From the NCBI RefSeq assembly GCF_963678635.1, contig NC_087066.1:47649129-47713128 (forward strand): a DNA stretch of 64,000 nucleotides, read 5' to 3'. The DNA is from Symsagittifera roscoffensis. Its lineage: Eukaryota; Xenacoelomorpha; Acoela; Convolutidae. The position numbers and the translations under genes were made by a program. Position 1 is the first letter of the stretch. The number at the start of each line of letters is the position of its first letter. This document shows, one piece after another, positions 42,194 to 54,564 of the stretch. The notes below the pieces were generated by a model, which did not search any database, was not told the DNA's origin, and saw only the letters and a program-made list of their open reading frames with translations.

Positions 42194-42977
42194 GCTGAAG
42201 GATTCGGAAATTCCTAAATTTTAAAAATTCGAATTGATGACGTAATAATTCTAAGAAACGTCAAAAACAGCCATTTTGGAGAAAAATCAAAATATAGACA
42301 CAACAACGATAGTTGCGACAACGACAACAACTGAAAAACTGAGAATCGGAATCAGAAAAAAGCAGAAGGAGCAGAGACCGCTCCGAGTTGCAACTTTTGT
42401 GCCGCTACAATAGTTGCAAGGCAGTTGCGAACAACGGTGAAGGGTGGAAGACAGCCTTCCGAAAGGAAAATAAAGGTCTTATTTCCCCGGATTCGAGAAT
42501 CCAGAGGGGTCTCGGGATTTGGACTGATACTGTTTTACATAAACTTTTAGCTTCCTTACTATGCCTGAGTTGAATTTAATTAACATCTGAATTCATTTTA
42601 GGAGGATGAGAAGCTAGGAGTTGGGGGGAAGGGTTGATCGATCTTCGATAGAGATGATGATTTTTATCTACTGAACAAAAACAATAGTAACATAATAAGT
42701 AGTAGTAGCCCTGATTTTAGGAAAGACCTCGTGGTCTGGGGATACTGAAACCCAGCCATGAACTCACTATTTCTGCATGTAATTAAGTCAATTTGAGCGT
42801 TCTGGTCGAAGCCGGAGAACAGTGACGTTTTTGTCGACCCGATGTTGAAAAGACCACCAAAAAACTGGCTTGGTAGAGACAGTGAAAAGCATGTAGGGTT
42901 CTGTTTAGACGTTGGCCAGTCGTTTTAGAACCTAGCTTTATTTTCCGTCGATATGTATCTTCCGGGCGAATGTTACA
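42194..42977 (+). mobile_element. Element B 5' LTR, right part
   Basis: Continues the LTR broken at 17790 and ends GGGCGAATGTTACA. It aligns throughout with 54690-55479. A PBS like that of element A follows (42990-43004). Confidence 0.9.
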
Positions 42978-43033
42978 TAGATATTTTTATGGCGCTCCTG
43001 GGTGTTATTTTTTTAACATCATGACCGGCAGAA

Positions 43034-44921
43034 GTTAGGACTAGTCTTGGAAGAAAAGGTGACTGCACCTTCCGTGCCAAAATCCGACAAACGAGTGCGT
43101 GGAGTTTGGATTGGGATTCTCAGATGAATTACTGAGAACAAGCTCGATGGTAGTCTGGGAACTGATGAGACCATCATGGTGTCCTAGTCCCAATGCTGAA
43201 TCGATACTACGAGCGACACAAGACGTGCAGAGGGAACTAAATGCAGACTATAACCTGCGTGACCTGAACATCATATATAATGTGATGACGACAGCCTCTA
43301 GGAGCAACCGGGAAGACAAAGTGGAGTTGCCTGGCTGGGGACCAGAAGACTGGGTCAAAACTGGTAGCTGTCTGGCAGAAGTATGTGGACTGGAAGGTCA
43401 CGTTTGTGGAAGTCTGGATTGCGTGAAAACGCTAGAGAGACAACACAAGCAGTTGACGATATTGTTTGGGAACGTTATGATGAAAACAAGGACGGAAACG
43501 GAACTGATCGCAGATTGCAATGGAGGAACCGAGATGAATCTAGTGACTGCACTAGGATTCTACAGCATGTTTGGTTCATTAGAGTGACTATGGAATCTAG
43601 AACAGAAAGATGAGATGGTCACTGCCATCAGGGTAGAAGTGTTCCCAGGAGTTCTGCAAACTGAGCAAAAGTACATAGGAAAATGGAGGGAAGCGATCGA
43701 GACGGAAATGAACAACCGACACAGTGAAACTTATCGTAGACCATCAGGAGCACGATATTTGGTGGGATCGACATTAGCTCCAATGTGTAAGAGCAGATAC
43801 CCGGTGCATTTTGTAGCTGTGGATGTAAAGAGTACGAGAACGATCGTGGATCAAGCCTTCTCAGTGCCAGAGAGTGTGAGACTAGCGAGAATGTCGGAAA
43901 AATCTTACGAGTTACTGTGTAAAATGTTCTCAGCAGTTCCAGAGAGAACAAAGGAGGAGTTGGAATCAATACTGGGAAAGAAGTTAATGGGATACGTGAG
44001 TGGGAACTTCAGTGACTTTGAGAGACAGAAACAGAGAGGATCAACCGTTACAGATTACAATAAAGTATACGAGAATGATGAAGTCCACCGAGTGATGATG
44101 GAAGTAGAACCATTACTGGAAGCTTCGGGAAAGCGTAATTGGAGGAGCATCATGTTGACACATGATCAGTTTACCTGCCATTGCTTGCTGCAAACATGGT
44201 GGTATCCCGAGCGTAGTAATCTGGTGTTGATCTGGGACTCTGGAGAGCTGCTCTCCATGGGTTTACCAGACTCATCACGGCCCATAGCAATAGTATTAAT
44301 GGGAGTTATGATGGCGATACGATGGCTGGAGGCTCATGTGAGAGAGAACAATAGACAGGAGGCGCCAACGCGAGAACAATTGCAGAAGTTGGATTGTCTA
44401 AAAGTTTTAGATCTTTTTGAGACAACGTGCAAGATTCTGAACATTCCGATTGAAGTAAAGAAGATATGGGCGAGAAGACGACTGACGCCATGGTTTAGAG
44501 CCAACATGACTGTATGGTTGTACGAGTATGCAAAAAAGCATATGTCGAAGCACGGCAGAGTGTACAGTGGGTATCAGCTGGACATTGGGTCAGGAGCTTT
44601 CAAGCGAGCTTTCGTGACCCATCGGAATGCAGTGACCACCGCGGTGAAGAGAATTTCCAGGACAAGTGAACGTAGTGGAAAGGAAAAAGAAGAGATGTTG
44701 AAGGAAGATTTGGAGAGAAACGTGACGTTGTGTCTCCACAACAGCTTCTGCGGAATAGAGAATCTAACGTGGATCCCCTACCTTGTTGTAAACAGAGGGT
44801 AGAAGAGCAGAAGTGTTGGAGGACTGCTTCCAACAGCGTCAGAATAGCTAACGAAGTGTTGCAAGACACAGAAACTGAAAGTGCAGAGTCAATGTCGCAG
44901 GAGGAGGAGATGGAGCATTGA
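43034..44921 (+). pseudogene. Element B second-ORF C-terminal end, copy 1 (broken)
   Basis: Homologous to 38700-40560 of element A and nearly the same as 51842-53732. It begins abruptly after the PBS and leader stub (junction near 43033). It has an in-frame UGA at 43585 followed by CTA, and a one-base loss near 44752 that shifts the last part. Conserved motifs such as GHVC, AFKRAFVTHRNAVTTAVKRI and LCLHNSFC are visible. Confidence 0.85.
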
Positions 44922-45753
44922 CAAATGGCCGAAAAACAAGACGCAAGAAGAGACGAAATTAGAGGGATTTAGAAATTTTAGAACTTCTAATCGACGAAAA
45001 ATGAAGAAACAAAGAAGTGACAAAAGAGAAGAAGTTAAAACTCAGAATTGTTTTATGTGTGTGATGAAAACTCAAGTGAGAAACTAAGCAACCAAGTTGT
45101 AATTGAAAACTGAAACATTTACTTGAGTTTTGAACATTAAAGGATTTGTTGCATTTATAAATTTGCATTTTGATTTTAGTTAGTGGCTTTAGAGACACTT
45201 ACTATTTATTTAGAAAGGCTTGAGTAAAGAGTATATTTAAATATTCCAGCCTGCATGACTGTTTTTAATCAACTAGGAGAACTGATCACTTTGTGGTGAC
45301 ATGAAAGGCTTGGGTAATCTCTTGAAGAGGGAGATTGTTCCATTGTTCTTTCTAACCACAGAGTTCCTTAATTTTAATATTCAGGACAATAACAAATAAA
45401 ATTTCCGAAGGGAAGAAGCATAGAAGGATAATTTTAGCTTGTTGGTTGGCAGGACTGTCCTGCAAACTAACACCTTTTAAAAACCTAGGGGAAAAAGTTT
45501 TAAATCAGGGCAATGACGTTGGAAGTCAGAAAAAATGATTTATCTTAAGTAAAATCCTCAGAGTGCAGATTAGTGAATAAATTTAGAAGGCTATAGCAAT
45601 GTAGTATGATGCCATTTATATTCTGCAGTGAGTCGATATGACGTAGATAAAAGTAATTTCGTGCATTTTGTAAATTCTGTTCGATGACACGGTACCACTT
45701 TTACAAATATTGCGAGACTCAATGGGGACATTGACCGGGCTGTCCGGGGAGTA
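44922..45753 (+). other. Element B 3' UTR and PPT, copy 1
   Basis: Matches 53733-54564. It ends with TGTCCGGGGAGTA before the LTR piece. No coding content. Confidence 0.75.
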
Positions 45754-46556
45754 TGTGACATTCGACCAGAAAGGACAAAAACGCAGATGCACCAATTTCG
45801 AGTTTTTAGCAGCAAACCTTCCGAATTGGCGGTTTTGAAGGAATAAGAGCGTTATTCGGACGATTGGACAAATCGTGAAGGCTGAAGCATTCGGAAATTC
45901 CTAAATTTTAAAAATTCAAATTCATGACGTAATAATTCTAAGAAACGTCAAAAACAGCCATTTTGGAGAAAAACCAAAATATAGACACAACAACGATAAT
46001 TGCGACAACGACAACAACGGAAAAACTGAGAATCGGAATCAGAAAAAAGCAGAAGAAGCAGAGACTGTTCCGAGTTGCAACTATTGTGCCGCTACAATAG
46101 TTGCAAGGCCGTTGCGAACAACGGTGAAGGGTGGAAGACAGCCTTCCGGAAGGAAAATAAAGGTCTCATTTCCCCGGATTCGAGAATCTGGAGGGGTCTC
46201 GGGATTTGGACTGAATCTGTTTTACATAAATTTTTAGCTTCCCTACTATGCCCTGAGTTGAATTTAATTAACATCTGAATTCATCTTACGAGGATGAGAA
46301 GCTAGGAGTTGGGGGCGAAGGGTTGATCCATCTTCGATGGAGATGATGATTTTTATCTACTGAACAAAAACACTAGTAATATAATAAGTAGTAGTAGCCT
46401 TGATTTTACGAGTGACCTCGTGGTCTGGGGATACTGAGACCCAGCCATGAGCTCACTATTTCTGCATGTAATTACGTTAATTTGAGCGTTCTGGTCGAAG
46501 CCGGAGAACAGTGACGTTTTTGTCGACCCGATGTTGAAAAGACCACCAAAAGAACT
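45754..46556 (+). repeat. Internal LTR of element B, 3' truncated
   Basis: Starts TGTGACATTCGACC and follows the intact LTR as far as CCACCAAAAGAACT, then jumps into pol 3' sequence at about 46557. About 110 bp of the LTR end are missing. Confidence 0.88.
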
Positions 46557-47427
46557 AGAAACCCGATGTAGAATTCGACGACGAGCAACAGCAGTCATAT
46601 GAACAAGAATTGACGAGTCTGCGTATCTTGGAATGGCTGAACGAAATGACGTCGGATCCAAAGGAGACCAGTGTCACGATACAAGATGTAGATCGTGAAA
46701 GCATAAAATACATGAAAACCGAACGAGAAGATCCTTCCTGGGCTGCCCAGGAGGGGCGACTACTCATTCCGGCTTCCAATCTCGATTTGATACCCGGTAT
46801 GCGATCAACGGGGACGTCGATGGATATTTCGTCCGGAAAGTGGGGGTAGGACTTACCCACACTGAAAACTTGATAATAAAAAAATTAAGAATAGCAAGAG
46901 AGACAGGAGACTTAGAAGCAGAAACAGGCAAAGAACCTAAGAAACCTGACATAGGGAGGGTAGTTGAGTCATATTTTAATTTACCAAATGAATATTCAAG
47001 AAGCATAATACTAACAGACAGTGATTTCATACTCACAAAAAGAACATGTGCGATAGCAATTACAGCAGACATGAGTTTTAGGACAGCGTTAGCGGCAGAT
47101 TTTAAGAGAGAATATGAAAACATAGAATTTCTTTGGAAGCAAAGACCAGGAGTAGGGGGCTTAGCAGCCTTACCTCCGCCGGCGTCACAGATACCGGGAA
47201 AATACCTATGTTTCTTAGTGACACGGGCGACGGAGAAACGGCACGTAGACCCGGAAAAGCTAGTCTTGTCCTTGACGAGATTGAGAGACTTCCTCGTTGA
47301 AAGGGATGTGAAGGAGCTTTCGCTTCCAGTGTACGACCCAAACAGAGGACGACTGCATCCTCGATATCTTCTCTGATACCAATATACAAGTATATCTACA
47401 TAAGAAATATTACTTAAGTATAGACTG
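46557..47427 (+). pseudogene. Element B pol 3' end with macro domain, copy 1
   Basis: Corresponds to 30400-31285 of element A. Two frames are needed: 46557-46849, then 46840 on, because one base is lost next to the PPT-like CGTCCGGAAAG. The macro domain is mostly intact, but the Lys of FLVTK is Arg here. A deletion near 47360 shifts the last strand (ITVYL-like end) out of frame. Confidence 0.8.
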
Positions 47428-47807
47428 AGTGACGTGCAAGAGGGTGTTAGACTAGATTATGTAGTGTGTGATATGTGTGTTATGTTATGTTATGGTTATG
47501 TTATTAAATTTTTGGGGTAGGAAGGGGTTAGTGACCACGAACAACTGAATAACGATCTTAGGAATAGATCCAAAGTTTGGACTGTCCAATCTTAGGTCGA
47601 ATTCCAAAATTTTAGAGACCGATTGATTTTAATAAATATAAGGATCAAAATATTTTTAATGACTGTTTTTAAATAAATTTTAACGAGAAGCTAAGGTGAA
47701 ACTGACAAGTGTGTTTTTCGTGGCCTCTTTTCTAGATCCTGATTGATCGTTTAATTGCTCACTTGAGTCAAATCATAGAATCGAATTAAATCAAACCTGA
47801 GAAGAGA
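47428..47807 (+). other. Element B spacer, copy 1
   Basis: Equivalent of 31286-31728, with GTTATGTTAT repeats and a CTCTTTTCTAG acceptor-like site at 47735. No gene. Confidence 0.65.
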
Positions 47808-48026
47808 ATGGACAACTTCAACTTGGATGAATTGATGGACCTGGCAGAGGCATATGTAGGACCGATGATAGATGTGATCTATCGTCGGCTAATGGATCGA
47901 GACTTCGCTCTGGAGGACCCAGAGATAGTCATGTTGCTGACCGCCCTGATAAACATCTTGGGGCATGACAACCGTGGGGACCGCGCCACGGAAGTCCTAT
48001 TGATGGCAGCATACGGAGAAAGGGAG
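47808..48026 (+). pseudogene. Element B second-ORF N-terminus, fragment
   Basis: ATG-started 73 codons identical in type to 49293 on (MDNFNLDELMDLAEAYVGPM), then joined at GAGAAAGGGAG to 3' UTR sequence. Truncated. Confidence 0.8.
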
Positions 48027-48368
48027 CAGACGAAATTAGATGGATTTAGAAATTTTAGAACTTCTAAACGACGAAAAAAGAAGAAACAAAGAAATGACCA
48101 AAGAGAAGAATTTAAAACTCAGAATTGTTTTATGTGTGTGATGAAAACTCAAGTGAGAAACTAAGCAACCAAGTTGTAATTGAAAACTGAAACATTTACT
48201 TGAGTTTTGAACATTAAAGGATTTGTTGCATTTATAAATTTGCATTTTGATTTTAGTTAGTGGCTTTAGAGACACTTACTATTTATTTAGAAAGGCTAGA
48301 GTAAAGAGTATATTTAAATATTCCAGCCTGCATGACTGTTTTTAATCAACTAGGAGAACTGATCACTT
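48027..48368 (+). repeat. Element B 3' UTR fragment
   Basis: Matches 44950-45290 and 53765-54100. It joins the next piece at CTTTTAAGAATAG, with a few bases of microhomology. Confidence 0.8.
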
Positions 48369-48925
48369 TTAAGAATAGCAAGAGAGACAGGAGACTTAGA
48401 AGCAGAAACAGGCGAAGAACCTAAGAAACCTGGCATAGGGAGGGTAGTTGAGTCATATTGTAACTTACCAAATGAATACTCAAGTAGCATAATACTAACA
48501 GACAGTGATTTCATACTCACAAATAGAACATGTGCGATAGCAATCTTAGCAGACATGAGTTTTAGGACAGCGTTAGCGGCAGATTTTAAGAGAGAATATA
48601 AAAACGTAGAATTTCTTTGGAAGCAAAGACCAGGAGTAGGGGGCTTAGCAGCCTTGCCTCCGGCGGCGTCACAGATACCGGGAAAAATACCTATGTTTCT
48701 TAGTGACACGGGCGTTGGAGAAGCGGCGCGTAGACCCGGAAAACCTAGTCTTGTCCTTGACGAGATTGAGAGACTTCCTCGTGGAAAGGGATGTGAGGGA
48801 GCTTTCGCTTCAAGTGTACGACCCAAACAGAGGACGACTGCATCCTCGATATCTTCTCTGATACTAATATACAATTATATTTACATAAGAAAAATTACTT
48901 AAGTATAGGCTGAGTGACGTGCAAG
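48369..48925 (+). pseudogene. Element B macro domain, copy 2 (broken)
   Basis: Same region as 46885-47427. It has an extra A after GGGAAAA near 48687 that shifts the frame inside the domain, and shares the 3' deletion of copy 1. The two copies therefore come from one already damaged parent. Confidence 0.8.
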
Positions 48926-49292
48926 AGGGTGTTAGACTAGATTATGTAGTGTGTGATATGTGTGTTATGTTATGTTATGGTTATGTTTTTAAAATCTTGG
49001 GTAGTAAGGGGTTAGTGACCACGATTAACTGAATAACGATCTTAGGAATAGATCCAAAATTTGGACTGTCCAATCTTAGGTCGAATTCCAAAATTTTAGA
49101 GACCGATTGATTTTAAAAAAATTTAGGATCAAAATACTTTTATCTGACTGTTTTTAAATAAATTTTAACGAGAAGTTAAGGTGAAACTGACAAGTGTGAT
49201 AATCGTGACCACTTTTCTAGATCCTGATTGATCGTTTAATTGCTCACTTGAGTCAAATCATAGAATCGAATCAAATCAAACCTGAGAAGAGA
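48926..49292 (+). other. Element B spacer, copy 2
   Basis: Near-identical to 47428-47807, including the acceptor-like CACTTTTCTAG at 49219. Confidence 0.65.
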
Positions 49293-50354
49293 ATGGATAA
49301 CTTCAACTTGGATGAATTGATGGACCTGGCAGAGGCATATGTAGGACCGATGATAGATGCAATCTATCGTCGGCTAATGGATCGAGACTTCGCTCTGGAG
49401 GACCCAGAGGTAGTCATGTTGCTGACCGCCGTGATAAACATCTTGGGGCATGACAACCGTGGGGACCGCCCCACGGAAGTCCTATTGATGGCAGCATACG
49501 GAGAAAGGGGAGTACTAGACCGCCCAAACATGAGAGTGATGAGGTGGAGAAACGGAGCTCTCTCAGGGAGTGACTTGGCGAATGAGCCTGGATTGGGAAG
49601 TTCTAGGACTTATCAACCAGGTGAAATGCCTTTGCCCTCCAAACCCAAGCCTGGGCTGACGAGAATGCATCGAGAAATGAACAGCGAGGCTGCCTCGTCT
49701 GGTTCACCACTGAGAGCAGCTGTGCCACCAAAGAGGGCGAAAGTAGAACAAGGGGTTCAAACGAACCAAACCATGCAAGATCTAGATGGGATGAAAGACG
49801 GGCTGGAAAGGACCAGGAAAGAGCTGGATGAAGTGACTAAGACCATGCTCATTACGGAGGAACCCATGCAACAAGGTAACGATCAAGCAGATAGGGAAGA
49901 CGACAAGGCATCGACAGGAGGAATATCCGGCCTGGATTTCAATTTCCTCGCTGACTTTAAGAATAATGCGGATACGTTGGAAGCGGCTGAGCCAGCAGAC
50001 GAAGGCACTTCGACACTGGAACCTCCGTCGGCCTTTACGGAAATGAAACGGAATTTGCCGGAGAGCAGCTCTCCGGGCAATTCAAAAGATAACGAACAAA
50101 GACTCCTCATGGAATCACCGAGGAGAAGAAGAATAGAAGGCGCTGCCAGAGTACCTTTCTTGGGAACGTTGCCCGAAGAAGAGTGGGAAGTGCATCACCG
50201 AGACCATGAGAATAGGACGGGATGTAAGTTGGACAAAGTGGCGTTCATGAAAGAAGTCTGGACAGTAGTTCAGAGCTATGGGACCCAGTCCATTTTGAAA
50301 GTGGGTCTCAACCGACCATTGATGCGGGAAGTCCTCGACAAACTTGATGAGTGA
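49293..50354 (+). CDS. Element B second ORF, N-terminal part without SGNH domains
   Basis: 353 codons from ATG. The N-terminus matches element A 31729 on; a coiled-coil region (KDGLERTRKELDEVTKTM) stays in frame, with no frameshift. It then passes directly to the region equivalent to element A 36980-37290 (ESPRRRRIEG to RPLMREVLDK). Both SGNH domains and about 1,500 residues are absent with the frame kept. An in-frame UGA (50352) ends it; homologous sequence continues in the same frame. Confidence 0.7.
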   Translation: MDNFNLDELMDLAEAYVGPMIDAIYRRLMDRDFALEDPEVVMLLTAVINILGHDNRGDRPTEVLLMAAYGERGVLDRPNMRVMRWRNGALSGSDLANEPGLGSSRTYQPGEMPLPSKPKPGLTRMHREMNSEAASSGSPLRAAVPPKRAKVEQGVQTNQTMQDLDGMKDGLERTRKELDEVTKTMLITEEPMQQGNDQADREDDKASTGGISGLDFNFLADFKNNADTLEAAEPADEGTSTLEPPSAFTEMKRNLPESSSPGNSKDNEQRLLMESPRRRRIEGAARVPFLGTLPEEEWEVHHRDHENRTGCKLDKVAFMKEVWTVVQSYGTQSILKVGLNRPLMREVLDKLDE

Positions 50355-53300
50355 GAAGGTAGATTGAGTGAGTTATTGATTGACTCAGCCACTGACGAAA
50401 GTGAGGCGAACTCTCCCATCAAGATGACACCGCAGGAGGGAAAAGGAGAAGTGGTGTATCTGTCAAGGACCAGAAAAGGAACGATGCGATCGAAACCGGT
50501 GATCGATAAGATCAACGAGATGAAGATGAAATTAGGCAGTAAAGTGATACCGAGGAGGGCAGGAAAGACGAAGGTGGATTCGGAGATATCGATAAGAGCT
50601 GTCAATTCAGCGAAAAGAAGGAAACGAGTCGAAGAGGCCATGGATTTGGGACAAGGTGATTATCAATTGCCTGGCACGGACAGAATGTTAACTGATGTAG
50701 CGATGGTGCCACCCATTATCATGGCAGGGATAAAGTCAACAGGTTACAGATCCAAAAAGAGTGACCGCACTCTGACTGGAGCAACCTTGGAAATGGAGAT
50801 ACTCAGCCAATGTGGAGAAAGTACCATGAAAGACTTTAAACCGTCTCCCATGAACCACGGAAAGGGAAGTGTCGCAGGACAACTAGTACCAGTGGAGTAT
50901 AACCGACTGACAGTGTCGGAGACTGTGTCGATAGATGAACCCGCCCGTGGATACATGGAGATGTTGGAATACCGAAACTCGGCTAGAGGATATGTGATGG
51001 CTCTGGAAGACAAGAGTGCCATGGAAGGTTATCTGGAAACGATGTTGCAAGGCACCACCCTCAAGCAGAAGGCGTACGGGACTCTAGCGTCGTCTGAGAT
51101 GCAGGCGGAAACGATCGAGCAATTAGTGAGCCTTCGATGGAAAGCAGTGGTGTTGAGGTACTTTGAAGAGGAAATGAGGACTACGCCGAAAATACACGCT
51201 CTCATGGCAGTACCTTACGTGAGAACCGAATCACAACTAAGGTTCGCCTGGTGCATGACGGGATTGACTCGCTGGAATATGACTCAGAAGAAAGGAAAAG
51301 GTCAAAGGAAGAAAAGGTATTCCTGATGACGAACCTGAGGGATCTGATAATCCAGGAAGGAATGGCAGTAGCGTGCGCGAAGCGGAGAGACGCTCTCTGT
51401 TTCATTCGATTCCCGATAGAGCAGATGTCAGTGCCAGCATTGAACACCTGTGTCAAGATGCTGAGGAAGAGTGATGAACGAGCAAAAGCCTTACTCTTGC
51501 TAGCACCGCTGGAAATTCATCAGAGCAAGCCGATGAGGGTGAATATGAAAGAACCTGAAGAGCTAGAACCCATGAGAAAAATAGACGAAATCAGGAGATT
51601 CTCAAACAAGGAGCTGAGACTCACTAAAGAATCTATGGGGGCACTGCCGAAACCCAGTGAGTACTGTGGACCGATCAGAAAGAAGTCATACAGCTACGTG
51701 TCCGGAGTCATAGGGATAGCGTACAACCCTCTCCTGAGTGAAGACATACGCGATTGCTTCTTTGATTACGAGCAAGTAGTGTTGCTAAGGTTCTGGACGT
51801 CGAGAATTGCAACAATTAAAAGCGCTACTAATCCGCAGACCAAGTTGGGACTAGTCTTGGAAGAAAAGGTGACTGCACCTTCCGTGCCAAAATCCGACAA
51901 ACGAGTGCGTGGAGTTTGGATTGGGATTCTCAGATGAATTACTGAGAACAAGCTCGATGGTAGTCTGGGAACTGATGAGACCATCATGGTGTCCTAGTCC
52001 CAATGCTGACTCGATACTACGAGCGACACAAGACGTGCAGAGGGAACTAATTGCAGACTGTAACCTGCGTGACCTGAACATCATATATAATGTGATGACG
52101 ACAGCCTCTAGGAGCAACCGGGAAGACAAAGTGGAGTTGCCTGGCTGGGGACCAGAAGACTGGGTCAAAACTGGTAGCTGTCTGGCAGAAGTATGTGGAC
52201 TGGAAGGTCACGTTTGTGGAAGTCTGGATTGCGTGAAAACGCTAGAGAGACAACACAAGCAGTTGACGATATTGTTTGGGAACGTTATGATGAAAACAAG
52301 GACGGAAACGGAACTGATCGCAGATGGCAATGGAGGAACCGAGATGAATCTAGTGACTGCACTAGGATTCTACAGCATGTTTGGTTCATTAGAGTGACTA
52401 TTGAATCTAGAACAGAAAGATGAGATGGTCACTGCCATCAGGGTAGAAGTGTTCCCAGGAGTTCTGCAAACTGAGCAAAAGTACATAGGAAAATGGAGGG
52501 AAGCGATCGAGACGGAAATGAACAACCGACACAGTGAAACTTATCGTAGACCATCAGGAGCACGATATTTGGTGGGATCGACATTAGCTCCAATGTGTAA
52601 GAGCAGATACCCGGTGCATTTTGTAGCTGTGGATGTAAAGAGTACGAGAACGATCGTGGATCAAGCCTTCTCAGTGCCAAAGTGTGTGAGACTAGCGAGA
52701 ATGTCGGAAAAATCTTACGAGTTACTGTGTAAAATGTTCTCAGCAGTTCCAGAGAGAACAAAGGAGGAGTTGGAATCAATACTGGGAAAGAAGTTAATGG
52801 GATACGTGAGTGGGAACTTCAGTGACTTTAAGAGACAGAAACAAAGAGGATCAACCGTTACAGATTACAATACAGTAGACGAGAATGATGAAGTCCACCG
52901 AGTGATGATGGAAGTAGAACCATTACTGGAAGCTTCGGGAAAGCGTAATTGGAGGAGCATCATGTTGACACATGATGAGTTTACCTGCCATTGCATGCTG
53001 CAAACATGGTGGTATCCCGAGCGTAGTAATCTGGTGTTGATCTGGGACTCTGGAGAGCTGCTCTCCATGGGTTTACCAGACTCATCACGGTCCATAACAA
53101 TAGTATTAGTGGGAGTTATGATGGCGATACGATGGCTGGAGGCTCATGTGAGAGAGAACAATAGACAGGAGGCGCCAACGAGAGAACAATTGCAGAAGTT
53201 GGATTGTCTAAAAGATTTAGATCTTTTTGAGACAACGTGCAAGATTCTGAACACTCCGATGGAAGTAAAGAAGATATGGGCGAGAAGACGACTGATGCCA

Positions 53301-53732
53301 TGGCTTAGAGCCAACATGACTGTATGGTTGTACGAGTATGCAAAAAAGCATATGTCGAAGCACGGCAGAGTGTACTGTGGGTATCAGCTGGAAATTGGGG
53401 CAGGAGCTTTCAAGCGAGCTTTCGTGACTCATCGGAATGCAGTGACCACCGCGGTGAAGAGAATTTCCAGGACAAGTGAACGTAGTGGAAAGGAAAAAGA
53501 AGAGATGTTGAAGGAAGATTTGGAGAGAAACGTGACGTTGTGTCTCCACAACAGCTTCTGCCGCAATAGAGAATCTAACGTGGATCCCCTACCTTGTTGT
53601 AAACAGAGGGTAGAAGAGCAGAAGTGTTGGAGGACTGCTTCCAACAGCGTCAGAATAGCTAACGAAGTGTTGCAAGACACAGAAACTGAAAGTGCAGAGT
53701 CAATGTCACAGGAGGAGGAGATGGAGCATTGA
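50355..53732 (+). pseudogene. Element B second ORF, C-terminal part (broken)
   Basis: Homologous to 37300-40562 of element A. Frames run 50364-51326, shift near 51280 to 51251-51937, shift back near 51910, and continue to 53732 with a UGA at 52395 followed by CTA. Conserved pieces include the Cys/His cluster (CLAEVCGLEGHVCGSLDC, QHKQL) and the C-terminal CC pair (LPCCKQR). Too damaged to be expressed as one protein. Confidence 0.85.
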
Positions 53733-54564
53733 CAAATGGCCGAAAAACAAGACGCAAGAAGAGACAAAATTAGAGGGATTTCGAAATTTTAGAACTTCTA
53801 AACGACGAAAAATGAAGAAACAAAGAAGTGACAAAAGAGAAGAAGTTAAAACTCAGAATTATTTTATGTGTGTGATGAAAACTCAAGTGAGAAACTAAGC
53901 AACCAAGTTGTAATTGAAAACTGAAACATTTACTTGAGTTTTGAACATTAAAGGATTTGTAGCATCTATAAATTTGCATTTTGATTTTACTTAGTGGCTT
54001 TAGAGGCACTTACTATTTATTTAGAAGGGCTTGAGTAAAGAGTATATTTAAATATTCCAGCCTGCATGACTGTTTTTAATCAACTAGGAGAACTGATCAC
54101 TTTGTGGCGACATGAAAGGCTTGGGTAATCTCGTGAAGAGGGAGATTGTTTCAATGTTCTTTCTAACCACAGAGTTCCTTAGTTTTAATATTCAGGACAA
54201 TAACAACTAAAATTTCCGAAGGGAAGAAGCATAGTAGGATATTTTTAGCTTGTTGGTTGGCAGGACTGTCCTGCAAACTAACACTTTTTAAAAACCTAGG
54301 AGAAAAAATTTTAAATCAGGGCAATGACGTTGGAAGTCAGAATAAATGTTTTATCTTAAGTAATATCCTCAGAGTGCAGATTAGTGAATAAATTTAGAAG
54401 GCTATAGCAATGTAGTATGATGCCATTTATATTCTGCAGTGAGTCGATATGACGTAGATAAAAGTAATTTCGTGCATTTTGTAAATTCTGTTCGATGACA
54501 CTGTACCAATTTTACGAATATTGCGAGACTCAATGGGGACATTGACCGGGCTGTCCGGGGAGTA
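53733..54564 (+). other. Element B 3' UTR and PPT
   Basis: AT-rich 3' UTR that ends with TGTCCGGGGAGTA at 54552-54564. No gene. Confidence 0.75.

Noticed and set aside
43628-43969. Minus-strand frame of 113 codons, repeated at 52438-52779
   Set aside because: Repeated only because the sense sequence is duplicated; it is antisense to conserved second-ORF sequence.
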